Source: Candidatus Aenigmatarchaeota archaeon (GTDB lineage Archaea; EX4484-52; GLR71). From it: a DNA stretch of 5,759 bases. Positions 3,998 to 5,759 of the stretch are shown piece after piece. The first letter of the stretch is position 1; each line of letters opens with the position of its first letter. The notes below the pieces were generated by a model. That model ran no database searches. It was not told the origin of the DNA and saw only the letters and a program-made list of their open reading frames with translations. Position numbers and translations under genes: made by a program. The stretch spans positions 1-5,759 of the forward strand of contig JAGLUQ010000070.1 of NCBI GenBank assembly GCA_023134675.1. Reading direction: 5' to 3'.

Positions 3998-5759
3998 TTA
4001 TTTCTTCTGCCCGAACATCCCCAGCTTAAACTGCCTTGCCTTCTTGCCGAAAAATGCATCAACCTCAGACTCAAGCACAGAAAACTGCTGCCGAAGATAA
4101 GATGTCACCTTGAAATTGCCCATAATATGCTTAGCAGGCTCAATATACTTGCGCACAGTACCTTCAGAGACTGTCAGGAGAAGCTTTCCCCCGCACGCGC
4201 ACTTGCCTGTCAGCGGCACTCTCCTGTACTTGGCATTGCAGCCCACACATCTCATCTTCTGCCTTGAGAAAGTCCTCATATTGCCCTTGATATCTTTAAG
4301 GAGATGCTTCTCAAGAATCTTCTCAGACACATCGTTCTCATCCACGGCAACCGCCTGTGTGGCAAGCTTAAGCTGCGACTCCAGCTTCTCGCTCATAGTC
4401 TCAAGAACAACATATCGTGACTTATAGACAGCATCATTAATATTATCAGTATCATGCGTGAACATAGAATGATACACGCCCGGCTTTCCCATCAGATCCT
4501 CAACAATAGTAATCTTTTCCTTTATCTCCCAGGGCTTCTTGAACTCCATCGTATCCTCATAAAAACTCAGAGGATAAGAATCCACAATATCAACAGTCCA
4601 TGCCTCATCATCCACCTCTTCCGGATCAAGATGCGTCGTCAGGACCAGAGGCGCATCCATAGTGGCGGCACCTCTTGTAGTCGGCAGGTATTTCCTTGAG
4701 AAATTTACAAGAGCATCCATAAGAAGAAGTATAGAATCCTCATCACCGTCACAGTTCCTGCGCTTGGCAGCATGCCAGAACGGGTGTGCATAGCATATCT
4801 TAGCTGGCGTGAACCCGATAATCCTGCCGATTATACCTGCAGATGTATGCGGCGCAAGACCTATCACAAGCTGACCTACAAGATCCTCCTTTTTCTTCAC
4901 GCGATAGAAAGGTTTCTGGTCATACACTTTAACCAGAAGCTCATCAACAAACTTACACACATTAATGAAATAGCCAACACAGGAGAAGTCAGAATTGTCA
5001 GAGATAATTATGTCCTGCGCCTTAAGCTCTATCACCTGATTATCGTTCTCAATAGGTTTTCCGTATATGTCCTTATCATACCCAATCCTCTTAATAGCAT
5101 CAACAGACACATCAATCTCCTTAAGCTTGAAATGTGTGACAGGCACATCAACAGCATCATATCTCGTAGTCCCGTCCTTGTTCACGTAAAGCCCGTATTT
5201 TTCACGCAGCAACCCTTTCTCTACAATTTCCATATCCTTGCCTGCACCGGATAATCCGCGGACACCTTTAAGAAGCTTGGGCAGAACATTTATGCCGACT
5301 TTTTTAGCCGCCCTGTCAATGACATCTTTAGGATTAACAACCATCATGCGGTACCTGTCTGTAGGGACACCGCAATGCACCTTATCAGCTACTGACTTCT
5401 TGCACTTGGAACAGAACCTGTACTCCTGCGCCTCCGTCCCGCAGGCAAAGCAGGACCTGTTAAAGACAGGCATATTGCATTTAGGGCACCTGAAAGTCGG
5501 AAACGATGTGCTGACCTTTCCAAGAGAATACGAATCCATAATATTTCTCATGCGCCCTCCTTCATCCCCGCACGGGAACAGGACCTGTGGCCTGCCTTTC
5601 ATAAGCCTTCTTTCAGCTTTCTCCGGCCGTCCCATCTTAAGCCCCACCCGTGTAGGTCCTTTCTCCCTGAACTTCACGCCTGAAAGCTTAGATATCGCAT
5701 CAACAACATTCTTTGATTCACGCACAGTCTTTAATCTGTCTTCAGCACTTGATTTCCCA
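3998..5759 (-). CDS. polC: DNA polymerase D large subunit DP2, C-terminal half (cut by window edge)
   Basis: This is the C-terminal half of DP2, the catalytic subunit of the replicative DNA polymerase found only in archaea; its partner DP1 carries the proofreading exonuclease. The frame stays open to the right edge (11 further codons beyond GTG 5725), so about 586 residues are visible and the start lies outside. With GTG 5725 as residue 1, I see the family segments GVKFREKGPTRVGLKMGRPE and LFPCGDEGG, then a zinc-binding cysteine cluster (80, 83, 92, 95, and 105, 108, 118). The catalytic loop RRNCDGDED follows, with Asn324, Asp326 and Asp328 matching the metal-binding Asn/Asp/Asp of Pyrococcus PolD. 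A second zinc motif has Cys493, 496, 509 and 511. The C-terminus QFKLGMFG (565-572) resembles a weak PCNA-interacting PIP box, which in known DP2 proteins lies at this end. No intein interrupts the catalytic loop. TAA at 4000-3998 ends the protein where the family normally ends. Confidence 0.95.
   Translation of the reverse strand, partial: GKSSAEDRLKTVRESKNVVDAISKLSGVKFREKGPTRVGLKMGRPEKAERRLMKGRPQVLFPCGDEGGRMRNIMDSYSLGKVSTSFPTFRCPKCNMPVFNRSCFACGTEAQEYRFCSKCKKSVADKVHCGVPTDRYRMMVVNPKDVIDRAAKKVGINVLPKLLKGVRGLSGAGKDMEIVEKGLLREKYGLYVNKDGTTRYDAVDVPVTHFKLKEIDVSVDAIKRIGYDKDIYGKPIENDNQVIELKAQDIIISDNSDFSCVGYFINVCKFVDELLVKVYDQKPFYRVKKKEDLVGQLVIGLAPHTSAGIIGRIIGFTPAKICYAHPFWHAAKRRNCDGDEDSILLLMDALVNFSRKYLPTTRGAATMDAPLVLTTHLDPEEVDDEAWTVDIVDSYPLSFYEDTMEFKKPWEIKEKITIVEDLMGKPGVYHSMFTHDTDNINDAVYKSRYVVLETMSEKLESQLKLATQAVAVDENDVSEKILEKHLLKDIKGNMRTFSRQKMRCVGCNAKYRRVPLTGKCACGGKLLLTVSEGTVRKYIEPAKHIMGNFKVTSYLRQQFSVLESEVDAFFGKKARQFKLGMFGQKK

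Noticed and set aside
3812..4267. A 151-codon plus-strand open frame opposite DP2
   Set aside because: Most of it lies antisense to well-supported DP2 coding sequence. Its translation is Cys/His/Leu-rich with no recognisable domain, typical of a shadow frame.
4730..4765. Intein in DP2
   Set aside because: The catalytic loop that carries an intein in some archaea is uninterrupted here (RRNCDGDED), and no intein splice motifs are present elsewhere in the visible half.

Overview
The window looks archaeal. The strongest evidence is the C-terminal half of the large subunit (DP2) of the archaeal family-D DNA polymerase, on the minus strand from about 3998 to the right edge. BRE/TATA-like promoters and an apparently leaderless start at the metallo-hydrolase gene agree with this. 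The exact lineage cannot be fixed from the sequence. The short, AT-leaning genome segment and compact DP2 tail would suit a DPANN-type archaeon, but that is a guess.

Layout: 1-123 is the 3' end of an unrecognised plus-strand gene. 217-867 (+) is a complete metallo-beta-lactamase-fold hydrolase with every metal ligand present. 918-1378 (-) is a small TPR protein whose coding similarity runs past its only plausible in-frame start (TTG 1235). The missing 5' end is in another frame, joined at an A7 tract, so it is a frameshifted gene, a sequencing indel or a -1 recoding case. 1379-2040 is an AT-rich, gene-free region with a structured second half: four copies of a promoter-like module (two carry a strong TATA box), a small perfect hairpin, two dyads exactly 20 bp apart, and two further TATA boxes in front of the next gene. 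2041-3786 (+) is a 581-residue protein I do not recognise, with a soluble N-terminal domain, one membrane segment and two tandem 170-residue repeats. A possible 82-residue membrane protein (3746-3994, -) follows DP2 in the same frame, directly after its stop codon, and overlaps the end of the large gene tail to tail.

The housekeeping part is DP2 and perhaps the hydrolase. The accessory part is the middle: the TPR gene, the repeat-rich control region and the repeat-containing membrane-anchored protein. The TPR gene and the control region are visibly more AT-rich than the hydrolase and DP2, which suggests a different history. The most interesting combination is a probable surface protein, able in principle to gain or lose a 510-bp in-frame repeat by recombination, behind an unusually elaborate upstream region. 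No functional link between the named genes can be shown from the sequence.
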